Shown in pieces: positions 1-11,513 of a stretch of 64,000 nucleotides of DNA. How positions within the stretch are numbered: position 1 is the first letter of the stretch; each line of letters opens with the position of its first letter. The position numbers and the translations under genes were made by a program. The notes beneath the pieces are model-generated. The model saw only the letters and a program-made list of their open reading frames with translations, made no database searches and had not been told where the DNA came from. This DNA comes from Pyxicephalus adspersus (taxonomy: Eukaryota; Chordata; Amphibia; Anura; Pyxicephalidae): contig NC_092859.1 of NCBI RefSeq assembly GCF_032062135.1, positions 39,889,118 to 39,953,117 of the forward strand, written 5' to 3'.

Positions 1-1454
1 GGGTTTGTTTGCTAAAATTTGCCTCATTTCAGTTCCAGTTCTGTTTGGCAAAACAGAGGAAAACTTTTAATACAAAATATCTAGATTTGAATTTTGCATT
101 GCCAAGTCAACGGAAGCGGATGTAAAGTCAAAAACTTTTTTTTCTAGTTTTGATGGGAAAGAGGAAGTATTATTTGAGTTTTTACTGCAATCTAGCACCA
201 CTTAGGAGAAGCAAACATAACTTTAGTAGTGTGGGAATGGTTGAACTCTGAATTTGAATTTTTTTTTTTCTGTGTACCTGCTGCAGTTTTTTTTAAATTG
301 CCTGCCTGGTAAATGTGGTCAGTGTGACAGGAAGTGTGGGGAAATCACTACTAGTTGGAGACATTACTTTAGGTAAAGCTTATGACAGAGATTGTGGTAT
401 AGCCATTAAGAGGAGGCCAGTAATCTGCCAGGGCTAGAGAAAATGTATTTGTATAGTATTTCTTTCTGTGTTCATGTTGCGGTTTAAAAGTTTCCCTCAC
501 TTCCTGTTTGATAAAACTTTTGTCATTAGGACAGGAAATGGGAGTAAATATCTGTAACCAAGCTCCAGAGGATTTCCAATTTATCCCCAATTTGTCAACA
601 AAAGCAAAAAAGTGTTTAATGCTGAATCTTTACTTGAAGACCATTGCAAGCATGTTATTTGAATAATTTGTGTATTAACTTGTTGCAAAAGACCATTGCA
701 AGCATGTTATTTGAATAATTTGTGTATTAACTTGTTGCAATGTTTTCTTAGGCACCAGAAACAGAAATGTAACATTCCTACCTCACCTTCCTTCAGGAGG
801 GGTCAGCAGTGGTATATCTCAGTTGTGTCAGGTCACCTATAAAATTTACATGTACAATGTCATGGCTTTAAAAAGGTTAAAAACAAGCTCGGGACTGCTC
901 GGGCTCTTTTACACAACACATTGGCTTCACAGAGTTAACACTAAACTGAGAAACTGTGTTTCTTATTATTTTTGGGTACTGTGGTTTTTCTCTGTGTTGT
1001 GAATGTGCAGAGTATTGCTACTTGACATATTGATCTACATACTCAACCCAATCTTAGGTTTTTAGAGTATTTTTACTGAAAAAATAGATTTGATAAACAG
1101 GCGTGCAAGTATATTGCAATATAAGAAATAACATTTTTTTTGATTCTATAAATTCTCTGCTTGCATTCTCTTTTTTTTTTTTTAAGTAATCTCCAAAAAT
1201 GTAAATGATAACATGGGCAAAAATTAAAACATTTCCCCTTTACTGAAATGATTCATGTGGTTCTGGTAAAAAAATAAATTATTAAAAAGTTTTAAAAATG
1301 CATTCATAATTTTTGACCAATCCTGACGCTTGTGATTCCAGCCTTTATTCTTTTGCAGAAATACACCCACTACTAGAGTGCTCAGCATTCGGGAAGCAAG
1401 TCACTAAGTCTCTAGCCAGTGCTGCAGGTAAAAATAGAGACACATTAGTGGTGC
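1..1454. other. Intergenic, upstream of TNIP1
   Basis: This is AT-rich sequence without a supportable gene. The only clear structure is a two-copy 52-bp tandem duplication, listed separately. The short open frames here show no domain, no codon bias and no splice context. Confidence 0.6.
637..740. repeat. Exact 2 x 52-bp tandem duplication
   Basis: Positions 637-688 and 689-740 are identical by eye. Each copy contains GACCATTGCAAGCATG and ends in CTTGTTGCAA. The absence of divergence suggests a recent duplication or an assembly artefact. Confidence 0.9.
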
Positions 1455-1550
1455 AATGGCATTATTATTATATTTAATAAATATTTAATAATAAAAAGTA
1501 TTTATATAGCGCCAACATATGATGCAGTGCTGTTCATTCAATGGCTTCAT
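1455..1550 (-). repeat. L2-like / V-SINE tail fragment
   Basis: An (ATT)n/(AAT)n-rich stretch is followed by TATTTATATAGCGCCAACAT and a GCAGTGCTG block. The same tail recurs at 2262-2412, 3988-4135 and 39630-39775, and inverted at the 3' end of the SINE at 29584. By comparison with the SINE this copy lies on the minus strand. Confidence 0.6.
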
Positions 1551-1556
1551 ACAGAG

Positions 1557-1830
1557 CAGCGGTCGCCAACCTTTTGGACCTCAAAGACCACTAAATTCTT
1601 TATTTTAAATCCCGCAGACCAATAATATGAATTTTTTAAAAAAAAGATAAATGCATTTGTAAAATAATGATCTTCCTAATGGTGCCTGACAAGGACTGCG
1701 GAGGCTCTGATTCATTGATCAGCTCACGGATAAGTGAAGTGTTACTATTATCATTAGTTATATTATCTTCGGTATTACTAAAGAAATGCAAAATATTTGT
1801 TTGCTTTTTCTCACTCATTATTGGTTAATT
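1557..1830 (-). mobile_element. hAT-type transposon end with transposase N-terminus remnant
   Basis: The left end begins CAGCGGTCGCCAACC and stays similar for about 40 bp to the hAT MITE at 49774 (GGTCGCCAA, CTTTTTGGACCT, CACTAAATT). On the minus strand, 1818 to 1636 encodes about 60 residues starting MSEKKQTNILHFF, which resembles the N-terminus of hAT transposases (inferred from pattern only). The right terminal repeat was not found, so the copy is probably internally deleted or truncated. Confidence 0.45.
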
Positions 1831-2142
1831 TCATTCAAATCTAACATCAAACAAGAAATGATAGTTATCTAAGTCAAACTATTTGATGCCATTAGTTTTA
1901 ACAGTTAAAGAAAATACACAGTAAGGTCATACTTACTTAAAAGAGCATCTGAGAAATAAACAAATAAAACAATCGGATGACAATCAGTATTCACAGAGCA
2001 GGGATGCCAGCTTGGCCAATCAAAATGGCTGAAGATCTGGAACCCGGAAGAAGTCCAGGTAAAGGCAACAGCATGCACAACCAAGTGAGGACAGATGAGG
2101 TTTAGGTATGAGATTAAGGTTTATATCCACTTTAAAGGCCCA

Positions 2143-2260
2143 TTATTATTATTATTATTTTGTCAAATATATTCTTTATTAAACTTTTCGGGTATACACA
2201 AATACAACATACAAATATACATAGAGAAAAAAAACAACAATTTAGAAATGTACAGTCCAA
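2143..2260 (-). mobile_element. Possible L1-like LINE 3' end
   Basis: Read on the minus strand, this ends in an AATAAAG block followed by TATTTGAC and an A/AAT-rich tail. The better supported insertion at 26392-26895 has the same kind of ending. No coding part is left. Assignment to L1 is inferred from the 3' tail alone. Confidence 0.35.
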
Positions 2261-2261
2261 C

Positions 2262-2412
2262 AAAGGATTATTATTATTATAGTTTTAATAATAAATGGTA
2301 TTTATATAGTGCAACAAATTATGCAGCACTGTACAATAAATCGAGAATGATAATGAAAGAGAGACACTGACACAGGAGGAGGACAGGACCCTGCCTGGAA
2401 GAGCTTACAATC
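2262..2412 (-). repeat. L2-like / V-SINE tail copy
   Basis: The order of blocks is ATT-rich start, TATTTATATAGTGCAACA, GCAGCACTGTACAATAAA, ACACAGGAGGAGGACAGG, then AGAGCTTACAATCT. The same order occurs at 3988-4135 and 39630-39775. It resembles LINE2-derived tails in other vertebrates; the family name is inferred. Confidence 0.65.
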
Positions 2413-2809
2413 TCCTTTCACACATAAATGCTGTTTGTGCTTCATTAGATAAACTAATCATTTGAATGGGCTTTCCAAAGCACCACAGTGATCAAAAAAT
2501 CTGACCTGCGCTTTTTTTAAATTAACACTGCACCGCAATGCACTATAGTGCAAATGTGCCTTGTAGTTCTATGAAGAATGACTGAGTCCATTGACATGAC
2601 TTGCATTGGGCAGAGTTGAGCAATGGCATGAAAAGACAAACTGTTTTGATTCCAACTGCCTCACTTCACCGCAACACAATGCATTAGTGTGCATTCTGCA
2701 TTTAAACACAGATCGATGCATTAGAAACTGTCACAATGTAAGTTAAGAGAAAATATTAGTATTTTGTCTCCTGCTGTAGAAAAAATGTAGATTAACTCAC
2801 ACTGTTAAA

Positions 2810-2868
<59 letters not shown>

Positions 2869-3620
2869 CAGGCATGTGAATGTGTCACCTTATCACGGTG
2901 ATGAATGTGTCATCGTTTCACATGTAAACAGGCATAGTAAACACAATGATGACTGAAGAGGCACAAATGCAGCGCTGTGAACCGTACACAGTGACTGTCT
3001 GATATGCTGCTAAATAACTAAATAAAAATATTTGCATTGGCTTGGTGACAAACATAATATAAAGGACAAAGGCTTTTCCAGTTTTTTAGATTTCAGATAC
3101 TCGGTATCATTGTTTGGCCTTTTGGTGCACTGGGGCCTGTTCCCATTAGTGTATTGTGGTATTACACAGGTTTATATATCGAAATGTACTGCAAGAGAAA
3201 TGCGTTGGTGTGCGGGGTTACCATTTATTCATGAAGACAACTTGCCATCGCATGCAATGCACAGAAACACATCACTTTGTCTGTCTGCATGCTGCACATT
3301 CAAATAATAGATGCAATATACTGCAATAGCTGCGGCAATGTGCTGCGTATTTATTGTGCAATATGTGAATAGGTTTTGTGTGTTAGGTTAGGCCATTTAT
3401 ATCTGCGGATACAATATTAGTACATGCAGTATTATTGCAAAGCGTCGCATTACAGTGTACAATTGCCATGAGCTGCATTAACAACATGCACTTTTGCTTC
3501 CTTGAATTCTAGCACACAAAAACTGACTGGCTCTTAGAATTGCTTGTACCAATATGAATATATTTGTCTGTCACATCTTATATAACAATATGTGCAACAG
3601 AAGAACATATTCACTGCTTT
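2413..3620. other. Intergenic, upstream of the TNIP1 promoter
   Basis: No gene is seen. The stretch contains the (AT)n tract at 2809-2867 and several scattered CGCAATGCA/TGCATTGTG-type words suggesting an old unclassified repeat. Short open frames (for example 3032-3307) lack any recognisable domain. Confidence 0.5.
2809..2867. repeat. (AT)n microsatellite
   Basis: About 58 bases of almost pure AT dinucleotide, with one G interruption near the start. Confidence 0.95.
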
Positions 3621-3635
3621 CACAGCTGCCAAGCA

Positions 3636-3719
3636 GGGGGCGTGTCTTATCGGTGATCGACAGTTCAGGCTGTTCTCTTCCTCTCTTCCTGACCAATCAG
3701 CGCGCAGACGGGAATTCCC
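3636..3719 (+). promoter_or_regulatory. TNIP1: TNIP1 proximal promoter (GC box, CCAAT, NF-kB site)
   Basis: Seen directly: a GC-box-like GGGGGCGTGTC at 3636-3646, a CCAAT box inside GACCAATCAG at 3691-3700, and the perfect palindrome GGGAATTCCC at 3710-3719, which matches the NF-kB consensus. No clear TATA box is present. The cluster lies about 140-220 bp before a strong splice donor at 3855/3856. The human TNIP1 promoter is known to carry Sp and NF-kB sites, so TNIP1 is an NF-kB target that feeds back on the pathway. Assigning this cluster to TNIP1 is inferred, because no transcript was examined. Confidence 0.65.
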
Positions 3720-3779
3720 TGCTGCCTGGTGTAGGAAGTGGTATGATGAGTGTCCTGTGCTGTATTGGTTTGCATTGCA

Positions 3780-3855
3780 TTGTTTATGGATTTTGTAACA
3801 TTCTTCACACAGATATAGAGAAGAGGACAGGAGGAGAAGCAGAGCACAGGAACAG
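3780..3855 (+). other. TNIP1: TNIP1 exon 1 (5' UTR, start approximate)
   Basis: A purine-rich segment ends in GAACAG followed by the donor GTAATG at 3856. It sits directly downstream of the GC/CCAAT/NF-kB cluster, and TNIP1 normally has a noncoding first exon. The exact start is not visible; 3740-3800 is plausible. A start after about 3785 would leave no ATG in this exon. Confidence 0.5.
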
Positions 3856-3984
3856 GTAATGGCACCCTTCTATAGAATGTTGTCTGACTTCATGTTGTAT
3901 ACAATTGTGCTGCTCCCTGTGGTTGGTGCTGGGTGAAGTGTAAAGAACTCAGCAGTAACTTTGTGGAGGATGCTGAGTGTTGTA

Positions 3985-4135
3985 CATATTATTATTATTA
4001 TTATTAATAATAATAAACAGGATTTATATAGCACCAACATATTACGCAGTGCTGTACAATAAATAAGGGTTGTAAATGACAGACAGTGACACGGGAGGAG
4101 GAGGGGGCCCTGTCCAGAAGAGCTTACAATCTAAG
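3985..4135 (-). repeat. L2-like / V-SINE tail copy
   Basis: (ATT)n/(AAT)n is followed by ACAGGATTTATATAGCACCA, ACGCAGTGCTGTACAATAAA, GACACGGGAGGAGG and AGAGCTTACAATCT. This is the cleanest copy of the family in the window. It lies about 130 bp inside intron 1. Confidence 0.7.
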
Positions 4136-4579
4136 AAGTGGGGGAAGTAACACAGGACCTTACAGTCTCATTATTTCTGGCTTGTTGTACAAGGTGCTCT
4201 GACTTTTCTCCACTAACTCATATATATTACTGAAGCTGCAGCAGGAGTACTGAGACTTCATAGAGATGGCTGCAGAGTCAGCTACTTCCCCAGGGGTCAG
4301 ATGTTGCTGATTATATTGTTGATGGGAGTTCATCAGGCTGGGGAATTCTGGATATAACACATGTTCATTAACCTATACTTTGCCACAGAATAGTTAAGCC
4401 GGTTATGTTGGCTTTCTTGCTGAAATCATTTGTTCTGCATGCCCTGATTCCTAATATTATTGTGATTCTTGGATCTTCCACTTCTGCACCAGCGAAAGTT
4501 ATTAACTTATTACTCATCTAATTTATGGTTAGCCTGGCCCAGTTACTTAACTCACCTGTTTAAACCCTAAGACTTATTG

Positions 4580-4722
4580 TAGTGCTCAACCCAGACATGT
4601 TTTTGAGCCAGGTGGGAAAAATTGTAGGTGGGTGGTGGCCCCTGTATTGGGACCTATGTTTTCAGTAACTTTCAAAAACAACCGGGTGGTGCGCCCTGTT
4701 AGGAGGGGCTGGGGTGAACACT
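4580..4722 (-). mobile_element. hAT-like MITE, copy A
   Basis: One of four related elements of about 150 bp (also at 9117, 15654 and 42425). Shared blocks include GTAGGTGGGTGGTGGCCCC, TTTTCAGTAACT, GGTGGTGCGCCC and a GGGGCTGGGGTGAACAC end. The ends read CAGTGTTC...GAACACTG in the better copies, the CAGNG type seen in hAT elements. Confidence 0.6.
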
Positions 4723-4924
4723 TCATTCATGTGTGTGTATATATATATATATATAATAGGAAGGCATGCAATCAATTTTGGGATTCATTCTGGATAAAAA
4801 GTACTGCGGGGCTGGAAATTTACCTTAGTACATGGGACCGTAGAGCATAGATGTGAATGTGCCCTTAAGTTTAAACCTGACCCCTAAAAATAAAACCTTT
4901 TAGACTAGTGCTAGGTTTCAGATT

Positions 4925-5110
4925 TGTATCTTGGCCAGGACTATCTGCATGGACTTTACATGCTCTCTCTAGGTTTCCATAGGTTTTTCCTGGGAACTCT
5001 GGTTTCCTCCCACATCCCAAAACACCCCCCAAATTCAACTTAGACTGTGTTAATGATATATGCCTATGGTAGGGACATTATATTGTGAACCCTTAATAAT
5101 AATAATAAAA
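4925..5110 (+). mobile_element. V-SINE remnant, 5'-truncated
   Basis: The sequence runs TCTTGGCCAGGACTATCTGC, ATGGACTTTACATGCTC, GGTTTCCTCCCACATCCC, then TTAGACTGTGTTAATGAT and an (AAT)n tail. It aligns block by block with the fuller SINE at 29584-29905. The tRNA-like head is mostly missing. Confidence 0.65.
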
Positions 5111-6048
5111 GTGGTATAAACAGGAGCTGTCTGGGAGGATAAAAATACTGGAAAAAAGGTATTGGACAGGGCATTTATTGAGGGCATTTATTAAGTGAAA
5201 TTGTATTTTAATACTCCTGTGGCTGCAGGTATTTTACACTTCGGGGTGTGAAAAATACTTAATCCCCCCTCTAGGCATTGTGGTTCCTCCCGCCAAGTGG
5301 TAGGTTAGAACTGGCTGGACAACCCAGTGGGAGAAACCACAATGGTCTGTGAATGAGTGAGTGGGGGTGGGATTTGATTAATATCAGAGAATTGGCAGCT
5401 TCCTAATACACACGCCAATGTAAAGGTTAGTCCATAAATTCTTTTTTTTACAGGTGACCTGTTTTTTTAGGTGGAACCTGTGGTAACTAAGTGATGCTGA
5501 AATTATATTGAAATGGTCTTCTCAATAAGGCCATGTGCCGTAACCCATGGCACCCAAACCTTCTGTCTGATATTATTTGGTAAACTAGAATCTCACTTCC
5601 TGCTACTTGTATTGTTTTTAATACTTGTATCTGTGTAGCAGCTGAAGTGAACGCAGTGATTGTGATTGCTAAATCCTGTACAGAATATTATTGATCTTCT
5701 CTGTCTGTGTTACATAATTTACTGGCTTTATTCCAACATCTCACAACATTCACTGGTAGGGTCATCATACACATTACAATCTGACCATACAGTCTGTGTA
5801 TTGTTTGCCAAAACTATTTAACATGAGGACCTACCTACACTATACAGCCAGGCCTCTGCAGTACATAGTTGTTGGTAGATCTAAGGGAGATTGTATAATC
5901 AGATTGCACTGTGTGTGACGAGCTTCAGATCTATTGGAGTATACAACTGCTTCAAAACTGAATCTTATCCACTGCGGTTAAAGTTTGTAGAGCAGATCAA
6001 TGACCCCAGAACACTGTATACCTGTAAATATGTATATGAATGTGTGTG

Positions 6049-6051
<3 letters not shown>

Positions 6052-6103
<52 letters not shown>
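6052..6103. repeat. (TA)n microsatellite
   Basis: About 52 bases of TA dinucleotide, preceded by a TG-rich stretch. It creates spurious YIYIYI open frames. Confidence 0.95.
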
Positions 6104-6109
<6 letters not shown>

Positions 6110-6999
6110 TTATAATTTTTATGGGAAGTCCCAGTTCTTGCTAAAATTTGGGTTGGTTGCAGTGTGCAGGATTGACCATTGTGAACTAATCAGTCTGCTA
6201 TTCCAAGTAGTAGGGAAGGTCCTATGACTAATTGGAAACCCATGAGAAAAATATGTCAGCTTCCTCTGCCAATCTCCTGCAACAATAGTCGGCCGTCTCT
6301 GTTGCTGATCTCCTAATATTCATATTTCTTCAGTCACAGACATCAAACAATGCTGCCAATGAAGTTCTGGCTTTGCTGATTACTTGATTGTTTCTCCTCA
6401 TTGACGCTGAGTGTGTAAGCTCCGCATGAAAAATTTATTATGATTAGATTTACCAGCACTATGTAACATGAGGCTCTGCCTAAACCATGCAATCAATGTT
6501 TATCCAATCAGGCAGGCCCTTGTATCGCATAGTTGTTTGTAGATCTAAAGGAAAATGTACAGTGAGCTTCAACCCTTTATCTGCTGATTCCCATAAAGCA
6601 GCAGCATGCAAACATTCTCCAGGACTAAACCGGTAATAGTTGTCTTTTTATTGCACTTGGTGAAATTTGGGCCTGTCTGTGGTTACCTTCCTTTTCTTAT
6701 GTGGGTATGTTGTGTTTTTTAACATGATACAGATGTTTGTTTTGTATCTAGGTATAAGGCTAAAAGGATGCAAAGCAGCAGGAAGTTTACCATAGCAGCA
6801 AGTTTTAGAAGGTTACAAACTCGGGATAAACAGTGCAAAAAAATCTTCATTTACATTTTCACCCTCTTAAGTTTTTCACATCTCGGTGTATGAGAGTATA
6901 AATATTAGACAGTTTTGCCTCTTTTGGAAATATAGGATTTATTGGTGAATTACAGTATCTGCAGGTGAAGTACATTATAGAACTGATAAAACAAAAGCT

Positions 7000-7500
7000 T
7001 TGTTTTTCTCAAAAAATGCGTCCAGAGCAGCCTGTCCCTTGTCTGGAGTTTGCACTTCATTGGACCCTTACTCTCTGTGTGGAAGCAATGATCCATTTGA
7101 TGAAGTTCCCTCCCGAGGCCGAGCTTTTACATTAGCTGGCACCATGAGTTATAGGCCTAAATCAACCGGAGGTTGTGTTGGATCTTCGGTGAAACCACTG
7201 TTTCCAGACAGGGAGCCAAGCTTCTGCCAGGGGACAGCCTTATCTAATCAAGCTGTGGCTACTTTAGAAAGAAAGTTTGTTGAGAAGCCTTTTACAGTGC
7301 TGCTGAAACAGGAAAGCAGAAAGAAATGCAGTTTCATATCAATCATCAGCACTACACTTAATAAAGCAAATGGAAATATGCAGACTTGCAATTTAAGCAT
7401 GCTTAAAATGCAGAAAAACAAAGGCCATATACCAATCTGACAGACATTGATAGTCGGGTGACTGATGTATATGAAGATAGATTGTCAGATGGACTCAGAA
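7000..7500 (+). pseudogene. Unidentified coding-like relic in TNIP1 intron 1
   Basis: A 146-codon open frame (7000-7440) has a mixed, protein-like composition with no low-complexity runs. After its stop, a neighbouring frame continues with plausible coding text (TDIDSRVTDVYEDRLSDG and a few residues more) to about 7500. That looks like one old coding sequence broken by a frameshift. Weaker coding-like text with stops continues on the + strand near 7725-7850. I do not recognise the protein. It could be a processed pseudogene or transposon-encoded. There is no splice context tying it to TNIP1. Confidence 0.35.
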
Positions 7501-9116
7501 ATGAGAAATGGGTAAGACAGACCCATGATTGGGTTTTCCAATAAGATGGGCACTTCATTTACTAAATGGCCTTCTAGTAGGGTGGATAGGAGAGAGCTTG
7601 GCGAGTCACAAAGTGAGGCTTATTTTAATCTGGGTGACATTTTAGAGGTTTATGAACAGTGTTTTCTTCCACTAATGCACAGGAATTGGCATGAGTACAT
7701 AAAGTTCAGTTTTGGATGAGTTTATTTCTGCCTCTGACCTCCCTGGAAGGGTTTCTCCATCACTTCCAGGTCCTGTAAAGCCTGTTTAAGAAATAGAGGA
7801 GCAGTTGTTATGGACCACAAAGGAAATGTTGTCAGAGGTTCTTGCCTTTCTCCACTAAAATGTATTTTTGTCTGTGTCCCTTTTGAAAACTTTTTGTTCT
7901 GACAGGAAGTCAGGATAAATTGCCTACAACAAATAAACCAGACATAGTCCCTAACCCTTTGGCTTGGGTAGGGCATTATGGAATATGGTGGTGTTTTTGG
8001 TCTGCTTGAAGTTCAGCTTTTAGCCAAATTATTTCAGATTACTTAACACTGATGACATTTTATATTTTTGCTTCCTCAGTCAACTTTACTTTCAGTCTTT
8101 TATTTTTGAAAGACTTATATATGACCTCATTTTACAGTAAGCACACATTTAGAACACTTGGTACTTTCTCTGACAATGTCATCACAAGCACCTAGGGAAT
8201 CATATGTAGAATTAGGAAATTTCCAAGGTAAAAAAAGCCCTGCTTACAAATAGGCTATGCATCGTTTGTTCTATAGTCATTTGTCTTGCTACAGGTGGCA
8301 AATCAATTATAAAACTGTTAAAATTTGTAGAAAATTAGATTTGTTTTAGGAGATAGCCCTTGACTTGACCTGGATCTCATAGTAGGCTGGTTTACCTGTA
8401 ATACCTTTGGATTTAGTAGTCACCGAGGAACTGACTATGGTTCAGGAGCCTGTAAGCTATAAAGACTTACAAGGTATTAAGACTTACAAGTATCAAATCT
8501 AGAATGTTACATCTAAAAAATCATATTTACCCCCATGAATTGCCAGAAGGAGAAAAACTCCAATTGAAGGTAAGAGTCTTCTGATCATTCAGAAACCAGG
8601 TGTTCAGTAACTTACCTACTATGAGTAGGAGAAATCTGGTTTTACACAGTGGAAATTGACTCGATCAAAGGTACATGCTCTCCCCCACCTATTAGTAGTT
8701 GGGAATCTCCGACCTTTATAGCGCCACTTAAAGCATACAGCCAATCAGTTTTTCTTTAGAAAGCCAAGAAGCTATGCAGAATTGGACACAGCTCATAATA
8801 AATTTTTGCATTCTACAAAATAGGTACAAAATCTAAAAAAAATTTACATCTTGGATGTAAACGTGAAAAACTGAATACAGCAGTCAACTCTTATCAATTA
8901 TATGGAAATCTTGATTTTTTTCCCTGTAAATCTCCGTTGTCTTCTTTGTCTCAATTTTGTGCCTTTTTATTTATTGGGTGGCCTAATTTACTAGTATAGA
9001 CACTCAGGGGGCCTGTTAGTGAAGCTTGACTAGGAGCCAAAACTTGCATATTAAAATCTGGTGCCAGCAGATCTGGATCTCCCGATCAGGAAGATTTTCA
9101 GTAAAAGTAACCTCTG

Positions 9117-9270
9117 CAGTGGGAATATTTTTTTTAAAGCTGGGTGGGAAGAAGTTGTAGGTAGGTGGCAGCCCCTGTATTGCAACCCAACTTTTCAGTA
9201 ACCACCTAAAAACAGCCAGCCAAAAATATTGGGTGGTGCGCCCAGCTAAAAGTGGCTGGAGAGAATTCTG
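9117..9270 (-). mobile_element. hAT-like MITE, copy B
   Basis: Carries GCTGGGTGGGAAGAAGTTG, GTAGGTAGGTGGCAGCCCC, TTTTCAGTAACCACC and GGTGGTGCGCCCAGC, matching copies A, C and D. The ends are degraded. Confidence 0.6.
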
Positions 9271-10770
9271 CTTTCGTTTTGTCTTTTTGTATCATGTACT
9301 AGTTTGTAGAAAGTTTATTTTTCATATTGGCTTTACAAGTTTCTCAGTATTACAGACTCTCTGCATCAATCAACACATGGTTGCCTGTCCCTTTTTACAG
9401 TGACGCAGTCTTTGTGCAGAATCATACGTGGTTTTGTTAGGAAGAAGCATTTGTTTTAATAAATGGCAAAGCTGCATTGCTAGGCTCTGAATGAAACACA
9501 GAAAATGGGGCTTAAATCTAAGAGAGATATGGTCAGGAGCACTGCATGTGGCAACCAACACACGTCACACAGCTGTTACAATATTCATCATAGGCCGTGT
9601 CAGACTGGTGTTGTGGTTATACCACCATGAGGAGGTCGGATGCTTTTACGTGTTTGCATAAACCATACATTTGCAATGAGGGGGGCCACGTCGGTCTCCT
9701 AATGTTGGGTACTCAAATGCTGCTTCTGTGTTCTCCCAGTGATACTTCTCTGTTCATGTCATGCAACAATCTGAGTAATAACTTACTGCTGTCAGTCATG
9801 CGGTCTGTACTGTAACCTTTATTTGGGGAAAATAGAATGTCATTTCAGGGTAGGTATTTTTTTGCAGTTTGTCCTTGATAGAATTTTTAGACCGAATCTT
9901 TAGGTTTTTACAAGATTTCTTGGGGAATCTATCACACAAGGTATGGATAAAATAAGGTGTAATGTATAAGGGATTTGTAGTAAATTGTTTATATGGCTAC
10001 AGGACCTCTCATCACTGGCAGCCAATGTCCCTGTACTGATATATTTATCATTATTTTACATTCTTGTTTTGTAATGTGTATGTATAGGGTTCGGTGACAC
10101 GTATCTATAGGGTTCTGTAGCATGTATGTAAAGGGTTTTGGATAGAATCAGGAATCAGGAGTCTTTAATGGTTTCCACATGCTAAATTATGTAAATATTT
10201 ATTTAATTTAGTTATCTAGTTCTGCGAAAAGCAAATTCTTGTTCAATTTAGATGCCAATGATTTACAGCTGAAATGAGAAAAAAGGAAATTACAGGATAA
10301 GATAATTAAAATAAATATGTCCTCAATATATTGTGTAAAGATTCCCTCATAGTGAATGAGCCCTACTTTTTCTGTATGTTCTAGGCATCATTGTCATTGG
10401 AAATTGTTGTCATCAGAATAGGATTTAAGGGTTTCTCTTCCAGTGGGGGCGCCTGTCCTATTGACTATTGTCTAATGCTGGGCATACACTCTGTGCTTTT
10501 CTATGCTATTTAGATTATTATTTAGTATCGTTCCATGATGGTTTGACTACTAGAAAATTATGTTCCATCTACTTGTTTTAATAATTGATTTACCTTACAA
10601 TTGGTTTTACTGTTTTCCCTGATGTAAATATGGATTGTATAGCAAAATTGTGGTTTGAGAAGAAAGCCGATGATTAACCAAATATGATCTGAAGGAAATT
10701 TCTATTAATCATTTGTTCATTTTGGCCTATTTGATCATTAATTTTGCATAATGTATGATTAACTTTTTTT

Positions 10771-11513
10771 TCTGAAATACAAAATCTGAGGAGTTACCTC
10801 TGCAGCTGGGACTTTTAAGACCACTAAATGTAAATGGCAAAAGTATAAATCAAAACCAAAACTTTATTTACCATCATTAAAAAACATCATTATTAAAACT
10901 TTAAAAAATGTGAAGCAAACATTATCAAAAATTCCTGTCCGGGTTGCCTAGACAAAAAGGTAACCCTGTTGGTTTGACGGGGCGGGATATATCCACTTTT
11001 TCAGGAACAGAAAAGACAAGAACTGATTATTGCAGCACATAGGACCCACCTATCGGGTGAGAGCAGAGGAGGACAGCAACTTTAGGGCTATTTTTCAATC
11101 AGCAATAGTCTCTATTATCACATTGTGGTCCATACTGACTTCTTTAGAATCCTGTTCCTTGGTATTTCCATTCATATCACAAATTGTTTATATACTTTCT
11201 TTTTCTCAGCCATTCAAAAAATCATCTCCTACAGCCTCCACTTGACGTCCCCACGTCGGGATCTTCTTGTCTTTTTTGTTCCTGAAAAAGTAGATATATT
11301 CAGCAAAACGCGTCAAACCAACGGTTACTTTTTTTGTCTAGGCAACCCAGACAGGAATTTTTGATAATGTTTGCTTTTTTTAAAGTTTTAATAATGATGA
11401 TTTTTAATGATGTTAAAAAAAGTGTTGGTTTTGATTTATACTTTTGCAATTTACATTTATTGGCCTTAAAAGTCCCAGTTGCAGAGGTAACTCCTCAGAA
11501 TTTGTGTTTCGGT
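10771..11513. mobile_element. Foldback element with 250-bp inverted arms
   Basis: The left arm (about 10771-11022) and right arm (about 11263-11513) are inverted copies. Matching blocks include GAGGAGTTACCTCTGCA against TGCAGAGGTAACTCCTC, TTCCTGTCCGGGTTGCCTAG against CTAGGCAACCCAGACAGGAA, and CACTTTTTCAGGAAC against GTTCCTGAAAAAGTAG. The central 240 bp is unrelated to the arms and has no convincing gene. The structure fits a nonautonomous DNA transposon with long terminal inverted repeats. Target duplications were not resolved. Confidence 0.8.

Noticed and set aside
3554..3859. 101-codon open frame over the TNIP1 promoter and exon 1
   Set aside because: It crosses the splice donor at 3855/3856 and the promoter motifs, and shows no domain or coding bias.
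5891..6227. Two open frames with YIYIYI runs
   Set aside because: They are translations of the (TA)n microsatellite; similar frames at 20240-20572 and 32570-32984 have the same cause.
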